Numbered from the stretch's first letter, positions 1 to 12,549 are shown. The stretch is DNA of 64,000 nucleotides from Steromphala cineraria (GCA_916613615.1 OU744720.1:67224471-67288470), one strand, 5' to 3'. The notes: generated by a model from the letters alone, not told the origin. Translations and numbers: made by a program.

Positions 1-50
1 TTTAGGAATGTTTTAATTTGTTGAAATACCTTACTTATCAATGCCCTTAC

Positions 51-120
51 CTGTAGCCATTCCTAGTACGAATATCGGGACAAGGGTGTAGAAATCCTCG
101 AACATATTTGAGAGAAGCAT
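51..120 (-). CDS. Possible first coding exon of a minus-strand gene leaving the window
   Basis: Read on the minus strand, an ATG at 120-118 opens a frame that starts MLLSNMFEDFYTLVP and continues IFVLGMAT, followed at once by a strong consensus splice donor (exon end ACAG, intron start GTAAGG) at position 51/50. An in-frame TAA lies four codons upstream, so this ATG is the first possible start, and it has A at -3. The peptide is hydrophobic and could begin a membrane segment or a signal anchor. The exon would be 70 nt, ending in phase 1; the rest of the gene would lie left of the window. I do not recognise the family. Support is only the start, the donor and the hydrophobic character, so a chance match is possible. 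Confidence 0.35.
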
Positions 121-540
121 TATATCCGTTTATAAGCACAATTTAAGGTAAATCCTCGTTCCGTGAAAGCATAGTTGTATGTATCCGAGCGTGATGTAGT
201 GCTTCCATTCCTGCGCGACGTCGACAGACACTGAACACGTGTTACCAACACTAACGGTTCCAAGCAATTGTCTTCTCTAGATACCGCACACTACACTTGA
301 TGTCAAGCGAGAAAAGAGTTTGGCAGTGTGCGACCAACTTTGCAGGTGCTTGAGACGGTAGAGCTGCACACAATCACATGCCTCGCTCGGACTGAACACT
401 CCGCGTGCTGCCCATGGTTGTTTTGCAGTTCCTCCGACTTGCTTTAATCGTGGAAATATCGAACGATTGAATGGCCAGCGTTAGAGAACTCTTGCGCTGT
501 GCTCTGTTAAATACACCATGTGAAATCTAGCATACTTCAC
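121..540 (-). promoter_or_regulatory. Candidate 5' flank/promoter of the exon at 51-120
   Basis: This stretch is visibly richer in G+C and CpG than the DNA around it (for example near 220-240 and 390-410). That would fit a 5' UTR or promoter region of the putative minus-strand gene at the left edge. No clear TATA box was found at a sensible distance. Confidence 0.2.
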
Positions 541-1609
541 GCAAGCTCTGCTATAGCCAACCATCTCTAGCTGTAGGCTGAAAACGGAACGAGTGCTGTT
601 CACTAATCCATTGAAAATATTTTTCATGGCGTTTTCGTTTGGCTAAATTGATAAAAGGGGAACTTTACTCGAAAATTGCCTCAGGGCCGACCAAACCGAA
701 TCTCCTAAACATCTGTGCATTGTACTTGACACTAGTGTCATGGTGCGAATACGGAGTTAGAATTTCAGGCAACATGTGGAAAGTCTGAGTGTTAGAAATA
801 TTTGTTGTGTTAGCCAATCAGCGGCGTCTCTGTCGTTTGCTTCGAGCCTTTCATCTTTGTTTGCCTGTCTTGTTGATGGTTATCAATCACGTTTTTCTCT
901 TTAACCACAAGAAACAGACGTTTTACAAATGTCCTGTCAGCAGATTTAGATTTAATATTCATTATCGAAACTATATGCATATCATATATCAAAACAAAGA
1001 AAATAGTTGCACAATAAAGCACTTATCTAACCTATATAAGCACTACTTGGCTGTAAAGATGGAGCTCAAGCGAGGAAGCAGCATGTCGTTTTTGGAATGT
1101 TTTAACCTGAAGTCATATTCCATTTGACATTTTCATGAAAATCTTACTTGTTTTTCAATTTATATGACAAGTTTCCAACATAATAGTTCATTTTCAGATT
1201 GCCCGAAGCAAAGAAAACGAAAATTCTTTAATCTGATGAAATGTTAATGATGCTGTTCTCAAGCCTTTTAGGGCGAAAAAAGGAAACATAAATGTCCGTA
1301 TTTTATGAAGACATAAACAACAGATATGAATCGATTGTGAGATATAATAGACATAAATAAGGTTGGTTTTTTACAACGGCTTATTACATCACATTAATCG
1401 CTCCTTTTTCAATATTATGGCTCAGAAATTTTGGGATTTAAACAAACAATTTTTATTCTATCATTTTGACACAAATTTAAACATCAAAAGTATCCTCTGT
1501 CTTGTATCATATAGGCTGAAAATATACTAAGAGAATATTTATCAGACCCATTCATTTTTTCAAGAACTCATCAGAGGGAATTTGATTATCTAATGTATTT
1601 GTAAATCCT
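541..1609. other. Non-coding, AT-rich, nothing recognised
   Basis: Open frames here are short and show no family similarity. A CCAATCAGCG-type CCAAT box lies near 813-822, about 700 bp upstream of the possible exon at 51-120, too far to assign. Confidence 0.5.
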
Positions 1610-2118
1610 TCGGTGTGTTCTAAATCTTTTCAAGTTTTAAAAGGTGAACTAATTCTATCAGACCAATTTATTCAACAATGGAGAGAAAACGTCAAATCAA
1701 TTCCTAAGGGACACTATTATCAGCACTATAAAAAGTCATTTGTTTTTTAAAATCATCTTATTCTATCTAAAATAATTTAATCCCGATTTTGAAATTCAGA
1801 ACCTAGAATTTTAACTAACAAATTGAAATCGGAAGATGGCACAGCATACCAAGAGATGAAATTTATTGTAAAATTTGTAGCTTATATGAAATTGAAGATG
1901 AATGGCATTATATACTTAAATGTCCAATGTAAAACTTTATTTACATACTATGAAAAGTCCTAAAGATATATGTAACCTTACCCATGTCCTAACTATATCA
2001 ACTTAAAGGTACAATGAATGTTTGTCAAGCTAGTCACTTACAAAATTATAAATAACGCCATGTAACTTTACTCATTGGCTATGTAACTCACTTCAAGTAT
2101 GTATGAATAAAAAAAAAA
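1610..2118 (+). pseudogene. Non-LTR retrotransposon (LINE) 3' end relic, ORF2 C-terminus
   Basis: On the plus strand, with frameshifts and stops, the translation around 1,830-1,930 gives QIEIGRWHSIPRDEIY, then CKICSLYEIEDEW, then HYILKC, ending CPM followed by TAA. This is the conserved C-terminal zinc-knuckle region of jockey/L2/CR1-like LINE ORF2 proteins, here C-x2-C-x9-H-x4-C. Upstream, near 1,675-1,735, QQWRENVKSIPKGHYYQHYK fits the region before it. Downstream is degraded C-terminal sequence, then an AATAAA-like signal running into a short A-tail at 2,107-2,118, the expected 3' end. The copy is 5'-truncated and broken. The clade is not fixed. Confidence 0.75.
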
Positions 2119-2519
2119 TATCTATATACTCAATCGTCTGTCATAAACCGCATGCTTATGGTACGACGTTTTTATTGGTGTATGTTCTTGTACCATTACA
2201 ATTCTTTTAGTAGCAAATTGAACTGTTGAAACCGCATTAGCTTAAATAAGAGAGGTGACCTTCATTTTAGAGATCAAATTATGCGTTCCACCGCCCGGTT
2301 CCTTGCTGCACTTCGTCTTCTCAGTTTAATCGCTCGAAGATTTGCTTTGGATTAGATTTGTATAATACGTAACCACATAAACGGATTTAGTTAGAATATT
2401 TAATAACTTTTTTGAAAATAAGAACGCAGAAAAGTCCTTGATAGGTTGATTGTTTTAGTGCCAAGGAGGTATAAATATTTTGTAAAATATTGCATTGCCT
2501 TTATCATCTTAGAAGTTTT

Positions 2520-3060
2520 AGCTTATCAGGCCTGGAAGGGTTTTTGGCATGGCATGGTGTCCATCCGTCCTTCCCTCCGTCCGTAAACTTTGCGCATTTT
2601 CGTCACGTCTTCTCCAGAAGCATAAGTTGTGTAAAGGCCCCTTGACTAATGATATTATAATATAATAGTTTTTTGTGGTCCTGTGGCCTCTAATAAGGTC
2701 AATTGGGGCCGCACGCTTAAAATATACTTTCTACTCCAGAAGCACAAGGCCTAGAAATTTGAAACCTTGTGTGCAAACATTTTGACTAGTGTATGACTTT
2801 GGTGGCACCGTGGCCCCTAATAAGGACCGTAGAGGCCACGTCCTTAATATATATTTTTATCTTCTTCTCCAGAAGCATAAATCCTAGATAGCTGAAACCT
2901 TGTGTAGTGACTGTTGACTAGTAGGGCTTGTGGTTTATAGCTTTGTTGATCATACGGCCCATAGATAGGGATTGATGTATCCTCAGTCACATCGCTTACA
3001 TACGTATTTTAGAATTGGTGACCCTGTGGCCCTTACAAAGGGGGAACCACATTGGTCACA
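2520..3060. repeat. Interspersed repeat with three ~125-130 bp internal units
   Basis: The phrase CTCCAGAAGCA recurs at about 2,612, 2,734 and 2,867, each followed by a similar run (GAAACCTTGTGT, TTGACTAGT, GTGGCCC, CTAATAAGG). The left end carries a CCATCCGTCCTTCC-type run. A single diverged unit with the same opening is at 22,520-22,700, so this is a dispersed family. No coding capacity is visible. Confidence 0.6.
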
Positions 3061-4489
3061 CCCTAAAGCAAAATGAAATATGAAGCCTGATGAGTTACAG
3101 AGCCAATGGCTCCATTTCCAAAAAAAATATTGCTTTGTGTCTATTAGGTTAGTTTCAGGAATTAAGTTGCCCATGAAACATCATTTAAATAATGTTTAAA
3201 TGATTACCTTTTGTTTTCATATGAAGTGTAAATTACTTTGTACTTAGTAATTCATTTACGTCTTTATAAACAAATTATCAAACAGTATCAAAATGCTTCA
3301 GTCTTCTACACATTTCCTCCATTTAACTATTGTGCTAATGAAATCGTTGTCTTGATGATTGGGGAACCTAAAACCGCACACATACACAATGAAAGCATTC
3401 CCAGAAATAATAACCAAGTATTGAATGTATAGCAGTGAAAAATTATTCTTGTGATGCAATGTGTCTTGTTTTGCAGTCGCAATATCTTTGGTTTCCATTC
3501 AACATGCTGCATTGTACTTAATAATAAAACTTTCATTCTTGTGTTTCCAACGATAACTTATGGGAATATATAAACAAGTACATATATATCGGATACGATT
3601 GATAATTATAATCAACAAACACAATCAGCGAAGCAAAGATGAAGCTAAGATTCCAGTGTAGAGATCGAGATGATAGCTCTATCATGCGTTACTAACAATG
3701 CAATCTTTGACAGAAGAATTGATCCGTGAAACATTAGTCTGGACCTAGACGAATTGCTTCTTCATTTATAAGAAAACGCCGATCGTTAAACTCTCTCTAT
3801 CTACTAAAGCTTTTACACGTAATGAACTTTCACATTATAAATTAAAGGTATGACTTACTGAATTGCATTTTGACAAGTCGTGTTAAATGTTGTGTCAATT
3901 ATTTTTGTTATTTACAGGATATATAAGCTTCACCATGGTCCATACGTTCAAACCAGTAAGTGTACTGTATAAAGTATTGCAAAGCTGACAACTGTGATGA
4001 CGTTTTAATTTGGATTTCTTTTATTGATCTTCCAGCTACTTTGTCATGGGTCATGACCAACTATTCTTGATCTTCTCAATACCAACTGTCTATACAGAGA
4101 CGAGAACTTGGTCTTTAATATCTTCCCGACAAAGTATCATGACTTGAGCATTTGGTTACCGTGTTCCCGCTAAAGTAGGACGAGTTAATTCCGTTGTCGA
4201 ATCAATTTAAATCGACTTAACTATGAGTGAAAATCCTTCCAAAGCTGGAATCTCGTGTTTGAGATGTAAATTAGTTATTTGATTGTGGCAAAAGTTCGAG
4301 GTAGTTGCATGTATTTACTCTCTAACCTAGGTCACTATGTTAATCGTTTTGGTCGTTCTGTGGTTATTATATTATTGTTAGTCTGTTCATGTTCTTGTTA
4401 AAGCATAGCCCCCTGGTGATGAAAGCGTTCTTATATTCATCAGTGAGTAGGGATTATTGGTTGTAGTTTTTGTAGACCGGCATACAGCC
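3061..4489. other. Non-coding, nothing recognised
   Basis: Short overlapping open frames on both strands at 3,238-3,536 have no recognisable motif and look like chance. Confidence 0.5.
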
Positions 4490-4945
4490 ACACAGAAAAA
4501 CTTACATTTGTAAAATTGGGGTAAGGATCCGTAAAAAAAAAGAAGAATAGTAAGAAGATGAGATCAGAATTGCCAAAACTAGAGTTTAAAAACTCAAAAG
4601 GCACATCTACACATGCTGACGAATTAGTTGAGCTGGCGCTTTATAATATTTTGCTCCGGAAACAAAGTTCCGAGTTGTGATGCCATGGAAAGCAACAACA
4701 TATAAATGTCAAAAAGCTAAAAATCCAATTTATGTTGAGCTTGGCCTAACAGTATTTGAGTTCTGGCTAAAAAAACGGAATGACTACGGACAGACGGACG
4801 GACATGTACAGACAGACAGAAGGAAAATGACGATAACTACATGGCATGGTATAACATACATATGCGATAACATTGTTCCTTACAGACGTGTCAATATGAT
4901 ATTCGAATATGTATTAAGACGACGGATACTATTTCCTAGTTAACT
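4490..4945 (+). repeat. Dispersed repeat ending in a GACG/GACA-rich stretch
   Basis: Positions 4,786-4,825 are a degenerate run of GACG and GACA tetranucleotides. The AT-rich DNA before it and the ATGACGATAACTACATGGCA run after it resemble a widespread non-coding repeat type in marine invertebrates (recalled, not searched). The 88-codon frame across it is a by-product of the repeat. Confidence 0.35.
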
Positions 4946-7900
4946 TATGACTGTTATCTTTAAACAGAAAAGGCCAATTGTGTCTTTCCTAGAATAAACA
5001 ACGAATTTCTACACAGACAGGTCTGTGACCATTTCAAGATGTATAATGTTAAGCCTCTGATAACTACGTTTATATATTTTATTTGCATTAACATACATTT
5101 CTTTAAAATAGAGCCTGATGAGCTACAGAGACAATGGTTCTTTTAACAATTCTCTATTACCGACAGTATTGATACTTAAACAATATACACAACCATAACC
5201 AATACTCTATTCTACTTTGTTAACTTAAATCTCTGTTAAATTGATGTTTTAATGTATCTGCTCAGGAAACATCTGCGACTAAATGAGCCTTCCCCTTAAA
5301 AAACAGTTAGTTATTAAATGGCCAGTACTTGACCTTTTTTACGATACGACGAATACATAATGAATGATTAAGAGATCAAATTTCTCAACTCGAGCAATAT
5401 GGACCAATTTAATTGCATCATAAAATTTTCAATAAAACAAATACCGCTGCAAAATTGACTAACATACCTTTCTATGAGCCAAATAACAATTTATGAATAA
5501 CTAGGTTAATATCATCAACATATGATAACTATGATTAAAGATATAACTTGAAATGGGAAGGTATAGATGTCCGATATACCAAATGTTGCACAAAGTCCTT
5601 AAAATCAAGTACCACTTTTTAGATCTTGATCGATACACCGTATGCTTCCAAATTGTTTAAATAAAGAAAGTTGACGTCCATAAAAATCGTGTACTTTTAT
5701 CATAACATAAAACCGTATAGAATGTCACTCAATCAGTTAAGTCCCTAGAACACATAATACACTCTAATCATTCTTATGGCGTTATATACTTGAATCGATC
5801 TCAAACACATGGTCTGTCTACAGAAAGACTATACTTCTCTCATGCAAAATTGAGTTCTTGCTTCTCCCCACTAAGAGAACAAAACGGGAATTAGTCATTA
5901 GTGGCGGACACAGGTGCATTCTGCTCTTGAATTGCGTTCTTCAATATTTTAAAAAGGCTTACTAGGTTTTGCGATTGCATTTTTTCCGCAATTAAAAGAT
6001 GTCCAAAATTACGTATAATGGAACAATTCTTTACGAACGTTAACAGGTTATGATATTAAATATATCAATACAAAGATTTTCATTTTGGTACATGTACCCA
6101 TCTGGTTGAGTGAGAATACTTATGTAGGACTGTATGGTATTAACTTAATATAGATTCTTATGAATAGAGTCAATGTTAATACCGATATTGATGATATATT
6201 ATCGCATATCATGAACACAGATAAGTGCCTCCGAATGACGTTATTGAAATATGAAACTTGTTACTTTAATGTATATCTCCCTAAAGCAATTGTTTCAAAG
6301 CAAATTACAAATTCAAAGCTCATTACTACTTGCTTTTGTGACGTAAATTGTTCAACGGTATTTGACTAGTGTAATATTGCTGTATAACATTGTCGAGTCA
6401 TAGACGGGCAAAGAAATAAAAAGATTTCTTAAATGAATATAAAGTTCGATGTGACTATACTATCAGTTTCCGCGTATATAACACCTTACTCTGAGACGAC
6501 GAATATTATTAAATTCCTATCAATTATGCAAAATGTTTTTGTATAAAAATTTAATATGGGAGAATGGAAAAACATACAATTTTCAAAAAGTTGTGAATGA
6601 AGTGAATCCTTGTGATATTCAAAATGGTCTTGATACTGCCAAGCTTAACAATTCATCATATTTTGACACAACTATCAATTAGGATTATGCAAAAATACAT
6701 CAAATAGACGTAACAATGTACATTAATACTTTCTGATAAACCCTTGTGTTGAAAGAAAAAACGCAGAATAGCCATTTAGTCATTGACTTTATGAAATGAT
6801 TGCTAGTACAACACAAATTTGTACCAATCGTTTAGTAATGAATACAAAAGTATATAAATATAAAAAACAGCTCATAACATTTAAATGGAATAAGTCCATA
6901 AATGTCAAGATACCTTTCCGGGTGGCATTTGCATCATTAGGAAAAAAATCAGCTGTTAAAACATTGGCGATGAGATTGCTTTCGGTGGAATCAAGGAAAG
7001 ACATACGTGTTTTCAAAGTCGTAATTGATTCCCACACTTATCCTACATGTACACCCGAAGAGGGTTTGATGAGCGTGAAAAGTGCCCAAGTACAGCCACT
7101 TAAAATCGTAAATTATTCAACCTAAGAAAATTACAGCCACTTAGCGAACGGGATCTTCTTTGATCCAACACAAATGTGCCTTCTTACGGTATGTGATGAT
7201 ATGTCAACTTACACTGAAGGATAACGGATCTGGATTTTCTATCGGAATACAATTCTTTGAGTTCACTATCTTTAATGCATAAGCCAAAACGAGAAACCCG
7301 ACAACAGCTCCTTAGCGTCACAAGCTAAATGGTAGAGTGACATAGTGTATGTGAATACCAACTATTTAAGGTTGTCATTAAACATGAACACACATTTCAA
7401 TACATTAGCGATCTTCAGAATTTCTCTATCTTGTCACATGAAGCGTTTGACTTGATTGCGCGTATGGCAAAAGCCTCAAATTGTTGTTTCAAGCGTTAAT
7501 ATAACTATCGTACTTTTGTAAGGGAAAACAGGATATAATACGCCTCTGCTCTTTATATTTCTTGTGATATCTGCATTAAAAGAATTCCTTTTGATAACAA
7601 TTATTCCGCCACTTAAACATAACTGTGGAAATGTTTTTCTTTTCTGTTTGACGTTACGTGTGTCCTCCAGTAATCAATATTCAACTTTAATATCCTTAAT
7701 ATTTAAAATATTTTCAGTGCCAAATGCATAACATGACAAGTGTTCAGATAGACCCGTCTGCTTGACATATAATGATTCCGACAACAACAAAAAAGTAGCT
7801 ATCGTATGCGCATTTTCCAACAAGATCACCTTTTTGTTTTTTAAAAATTTAAATCAGTCTACGATAATCGGATGCAAAGAGGTAGACTTGTATTAATCAG

Positions 7901-8018
7901 TGATACAAATAAGACAACACAAAGGTTCCTCAAAATGGAATTACATTCAAAATGTTAATGAATGTGGCCTTGGCGATTATGAGATAATATTAGGTGTTTT
8001 GCCGTTTGGATAATTTGC
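4946..8018. other. 3 kb AT-rich DNA without recognisable genes
   Basis: Two overlapping opposite-strand frames at 6,789-7,125 (82 and 109 codons) are the longest. They show low-complexity, AT-driven composition and no motif. No tRNA, transposase or tandem array was seen. Confidence 0.5.
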
Positions 8019-8323
8019 TTAGGCGATATTTAGAGATAAATGCGATTTAGATAGTGAACAAATGTAACAATGTTACATTTGTTCACTATATAAGTGGTAT
8101 TTATCTCTAATACATTTAGCTTTAGAAGCTGCACCAATTAACATCTACCAGAGGGGTAATGAATGTAACAACAGCTTAACTGGCATTAACTTAACATTGC
8201 TGACCCTGTTGCCTGACTCTGAGGGTGTGGGTTCGAATCCCGCATGGGACTCGGCCCGAAAAAGTACTAGAATCTGTACTATTCAAGATAGTGTGATTCC
8301 AAATATAACATTTAGGCGATATT
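8019..8323 (+). mobile_element. tRNA-derived SINE-like insertion flanked by 12-bp direct repeats
   Basis: An exact 12-bp repeat, TTAGGCGATATT, occurs at 8,019-8,030 and 8,312-8,323, like a target-site duplication. Between them, GGTTCGAATCC at 8,230-8,240 is a perfect RNA polymerase III B box (tRNA T-loop), preceded by a tRNA-like stretch (GCCTGACTCTGAGG). The left part is a palindrome (8,030-8,110). The A box is unclear and no tail repeat is visible, so it may be a decayed SINE or a composite element. A functional tRNA is unlikely because no full cloverleaf can be drawn. Confidence 0.5.
8030..8110. repeat. Palindrome with 19-bp perfect and 12-bp outer arms
   Basis: 8,051-8,069 and 8,071-8,089 are perfect inverted 19-bp arms with one base between. 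Outer 12-bp arms 8,030-8,041 and 8,099-8,110 are also perfect. The hairpin sits exactly at the left edge of the SINE-like insertion. Confidence 0.85.
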
Positions 8324-8815
8324 GTTTATACAATAATTCATGAATACATGTGTTGCTTTGGTTGTGTTGAAACACTTCATTAGGCGTGTAATTGACTTCA
8401 TTATCATCATCATCATATTTACATGGGGATTAATGGTTTCATCATGAAATGAATATTTACATAAGAATGGCAAGAGGATTAGACAAGTTAGTGTTTAAAT
8501 TGGAGAGTCACGCTGGCAAGAGGTTGAGAATATTGTTCTGTTCACAGGCTTAGTATGCACAGGAGTACATGTACATGGACGAGGGGGTCACAGTAGACAC
8601 TGCCACATACAATGTAGGTCACACTTCTTCATTGAGTTCTGTGGAACACATACCCATAGTTTGGAACAATGGACATACTGTCTTCTGAAGACACTGTGTC
8701 TTGCTGGGATACACACAGGTGCCGGCCCATAGTTCTGTTGTAGCATTTTGAAGCGGGAGAATGGGTCAAAGTTGAGATGAGAGGACCAAGAGCTGATGTA
8801 GTGTGTCTTCACTCT
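8324..8815. other. Non-coding, nothing recognised
   Basis: A short ATC-type microsatellite lies at about 8,401-8,415. The minus-strand frame at 8,588-8,812 adjoins the LINE fragment downstream but shows no reverse transcriptase motif. Confidence 0.4.
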
Positions 8816-9400
8816 CTATGTTACAAGTTGAAGAATGTTCTGTTGGAGATAGCTGTAGAGTTCATCAATGTGGTATTGTTTGAGGACGTTGATGATATAA
8901 GGAACAAATCCTCGCTGTGGTCTGTTTGGGCACTGGAGATACTGGAATATGCGTCTGTGAAGGAGCTTTTTTGATATGTTGTCTGGAGGTAATGAGACTA
9001 TAGCTTCGGTAATACATTCGACAATGATATTGTACAGTTTATCTATGTTCCGCCTTGGGCAATAGTTCTTATTTATCATGTGAAAGTTGAGCTTAGATGT
9101 CAAACAATTTTCATATTCTTGATAGATGTTCTGGTCACATTTTCTCCAGCAAACATTGCCTTCATGTTGAGTGTTGTGATCTGAAGGTTTTTGTGTTACA
9201 TCAAGACAAACAGATATAGGTAGGTGGTCACTTACACAGATTAAATCCTCTTCGTGGTGAATATATGATTCCTCTACCATGTATGAGTGTAATTGACTTG
9301 AAATTTCAAAAGGTTTAGGTAAGACTCTTGCAAATCTGTAAATTCAGCAAAGGATAATGTGTTTCCAAACAATGTCGCGTTTCTTTTAATTCTGTGTATG
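8816..9400 (-). pseudogene. LINE ORF2 fragment: end of endonuclease domain plus linker
   Basis: A 154-codon minus-strand frame carries VSDHLPISVCLDV, the C-terminal SDH motif of the APE-type endonuclease of non-LTR retrotransposons, then a linker with CWRKCDQNIYQEYENCL, typical of the stretch between endonuclease and reverse transcriptase. Upstream, to about 9,400, the residues TLSFAEFTDLQ and SYMVEESYIHHEEDL fit the preceding endonuclease end with a disruption. The catalytic N-terminal half and the reverse transcriptase are missing. It is a dead fragment, not visibly part of the relic at 1.6-2.1 kb. Confidence 0.6.
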
Positions 9401-10129
9401 CACATACAGAAAGTAATGATTTAAGTCAAAAACTTAGCAAAATCTGGTGGAGGCTAGATGATGGCAGCCCTTGATTCCTTTGAGTTACATGTACTTTCGT
9501 ATATGAAACAAACATTACTGTCGTATTTGTTACCATTAAAGTTCTGTTTAAAAGTATCTACCTCACACAGTAACATGATAATAATGTGAATGTATTTCAA
9601 ATGTCGATGATACAACAGTCTATAAAAGGAAGTAATACCTGCTTGAAGAGCCATCCTGAATTAATTGAACTTTCAAAGCAGCTACTTGACGTCGTGCAAA
9701 ATTGACTTTCTTTGTTTGTCGATCCGGTTTAAGTTCCAATTAGAACACATTGGTTGACTGAGTGCAATGTGGATGAAGTTACAAACCAGTATGAAAGCTT
9801 TATAAAGATGGTTGGATGTCTCCATCGGTATACAAATCCAGGCCTGATAAGTAAGTAATTATCTGACAGCATGCTTACTACATCAATCTGCTCACCATAC
9901 ATGTAGTATAACAAGCAGAAACCCAATGCTTTCCTATTTCCTTATTTGATGTGTTTCTAACCGCCACCAATCTTTGCGTTTGATCCTTCGGCCAATCTCT
10001 TACTACAGTTACCGCAATATATATTTTCGAGGCATGTTTGTAAAATTATGGTCAAAAGACAATGACAAACGGAAATCTCTAAAATTCTAAAGTCTATCAT
10101 AGGAACAACATAAAAGAGAATTTACCTTA
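9401..10129. other. Non-coding, nothing recognised
   Basis: Minus-strand frames at 9,454-9,654 and 9,729-9,926 are short, without motifs. Confidence 0.4.
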
Positions 10130-10262
10130 CCAAGTACAATTTACCGTAATTGTGTTCATTACATGTAACTGCATATTTATTACAATTTACCGCAGTTTTA
10201 CATTTGTCAGCGTTTTAATTATAATTTACCACAGTTGTTACATCTAACAGCGTTTATTACAT
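10130..10262 (+). repeat. Three imperfect ~40-46 bp tandem units
   Basis: Units begin with TACAATTTACCG or close variants at about 10,135, 10,181 and 10,221, and continue with a CAG(C)GTTTTA-like run. The array is short and decayed. Confidence 0.45.
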
Positions 10263-11135
10263 CTTATGTAGTTACAGACCCAAATGAGCACCAACATCGC
10301 GTATTTTAGCATAGTTGAAATTATTGCCGTATGTTTACAGACCTCTCAAAGCTACGCTGAAATAAGAGCTCTTAAGAAAATGGCCTAACATGCACTACAG
10401 GAACACGTGTCAAACCTAGAACACGAGTTATTCAAACAGCCTGTTAAAACAATGTTTACTTGAACAGCTTGAACTTGTCAAGAACGTAAGGAGACAATAA
10501 CTCTTTCTAAACTAGTTCCATTTAAGTACCTATTTTTATTTTTAGAAACAAATATCATCTGCAACATCCTATCCTCCTGAATGAGTGAGGTGGTGTTTAA
10601 CGTGTTTTGAACAATATTTCAGTTATTAAACACGTGCCTATCCTCCTGAACATTAATCATAAATTGTTAAACCATAAATAATTGATTACCGGGTATTAAC
10701 TTTTGATAAAATAACTGCTTCAGTATATATCATCACATATAGATACTATATTCAGATTTAACATAATTACAGAATTTGTTTTTAAAACGAAACCTTTCGG
10801 TTCGAATTTAAACTTGTCGAATCGAAAACTTAACACAGTGTTATATATGTTGTGTTCTGCAAGATAATTTATTTGCAATTTGAAAGTCTAACGAATAATA
10901 TGGAAATAAACCCCATCAAAGGATAATACCAAACTGAAAATGCAGTACTAATGTCACATGTTTACATTGTATGGGGAACGGATGTCATTGGCAAGCAATA
11001 GACATGTACATCCCAACAAGGTCCCAACATTTTATCAAACAAAATACTTTCTTTAAAAAAAACCATCAACATTTGTACGTACAAATAAGTATATCTGTTT
11101 AGTCAAACAAACGGGAGATAAAGCTATTAGGAAAA
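10263..11135. other. Non-coding, nothing recognised
   Basis: CCTATCCTCCTGAA is repeated at about 10,568 and 10,638. Otherwise no structure was seen. Confidence 0.4.
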
Positions 11136-12016
11136 TATACACAAAGAACTTAGTTAAGCACCACTAATGTTTTCAGTAAATAAGCTTCTGCTAATAAATC
11201 ATATAAGGTTCCAGACAAACAATTAGGGTGTTTCGATAGAACGATCATATAGCAGTGTTGAAATGAAAACTTCATTCAATTTACGATTCACTGTCTCTGG
11301 ATAACTTATTTCCCCCGACTTGGTATTTTTGAAAATCCAAGTTGACTTATACCTGAAAATAAAAGTAAATATTTGTTGCTGCAATATGGTAATGATAATT
11401 CTCTTGTCTGAATTGATTATTTTAAGTAAGGACCTCTTAGGAAATGTTAGTCGTTAGAGCAGAATGAGCCTTCAAAATCACAAAATTATCAAATATCAAA
11501 TTTGAAAAAAGCTTCCCTAAGAAAAAACTGGCGACTCTTTAAGATAATGGCTTATCTAAAGGTAGAAGAAGTGTTTGACCCACAAGTCCAACTCAAAGAA
11601 TCTCAAATTTACTCACAGATTTGAAAAATTCCAAAATTTTCTCAATTATGGTTGAAAAAAGTACTGAAAATTCAATGGCCTGCTAGGCTTTTATCGTGCA
11701 TGATAAAAAAGGTTTTTCTTATTGAATGTCAACTAGGAATCAAAAATGTTATTTTTGATTGAAAAAATCCAAAGTTTCATGCGTAGTTTCTCACCAAAGA
11801 CAATAGTTATATCTTGCCAAATTTCATTGGTCTCACATTTTTTCTCATATTTTCAATTGTTTCGTATTATAAGGACTTTTACGTCAATTAAATAATAAAT
11901 AAAACGGCAATTGTTATATCTAGAGTGGTCAATACATCAAACATGTCACAATATTCAAAGATCTCCTAATTTCATTTTACAAAATGGGCGGTGCTTAATT
12001 AAGTTCTTTGTGTATA
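11136..12016. mobile_element. Non-autonomous TIR element (~880 bp), probably TA target
   Basis: 11,136-11,162 and 11,990-12,016 are inverted 27-bp repeats with one mismatch (outer part TATACACAAAGAACTTA). If the outermost TA on each side is the target duplication, the element runs from about 11,138 to 12,014 with termini TACACAAAG. That would suit Tc1/mariner-type integration, but the superfamily is not proven. The 825-bp interior has no open frame of note, so it would have to be mobilised in trans. Confidence 0.6.
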
Positions 12017-12279
12017 GTTTGGGTTTTTACTCGCATTCTAAAAACACTTTACTATAATGTTGCCTAGATAAATGAACAGATTATTCTTTTTCAAAACAAT
12101 ATTCTACCATAAATGTGCAAATACTCGTTTCTGATTGGCTACTGTGAAAAATCAAGTAACGTCAATACGAAAGAAAGAAAATAGTTCAAATTTGAAAACT
12201 GATTTTAACTTTTCTTCCATGGATTTTGTTTATAAAGAATAAAGGTTTGACACAAGGTAAGCTATTGATAGCATAGACT

Positions 12280-12492
12280 TATTAATCACGTTTTTTCGTA
12301 TTGGTCCTGTTACAGATTCCAGGTCTGTGTCTGTCAGCAAACTGAGGACCTGTAAATGGGACAATACGGATAGACTTGATTAATGACATTTTTATTAACT
12401 AGGTTGACGTTTGCGGGACACCGCAAAAGCAGAGCAGTCCCAAAACTTGGGGTTTCGCCTTACCCTGTTCCGCCTTTTACAGGCCTCAGCAA
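12280..12492. repeat. Cluster of nested imperfect inverted repeats
   Basis: CGTATTGGTCCTGTTACAG near 12,297 is inverted imperfectly as CTGTAAATGGGACAATACG near 12,352. CTGAGGACCTGTAAA (12,341-12,355) is inverted as TTTACAGGCCTCAG (12,476-12,489). This could be a decayed foldback MITE. Confidence 0.4.
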
Positions 12493-12549
12493 ATTAGGCA
12501 TTTATAATTAGGAATTAAACTGTTAAAAGTTAAAAAAATCCATGTTTTC

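Noticed and set aside
8230..8240. tRNA gene suggested by GGTTCGAATCC
   Set aside because: No complete acceptor, D and anticodon stems can be drawn; a SINE fits better.
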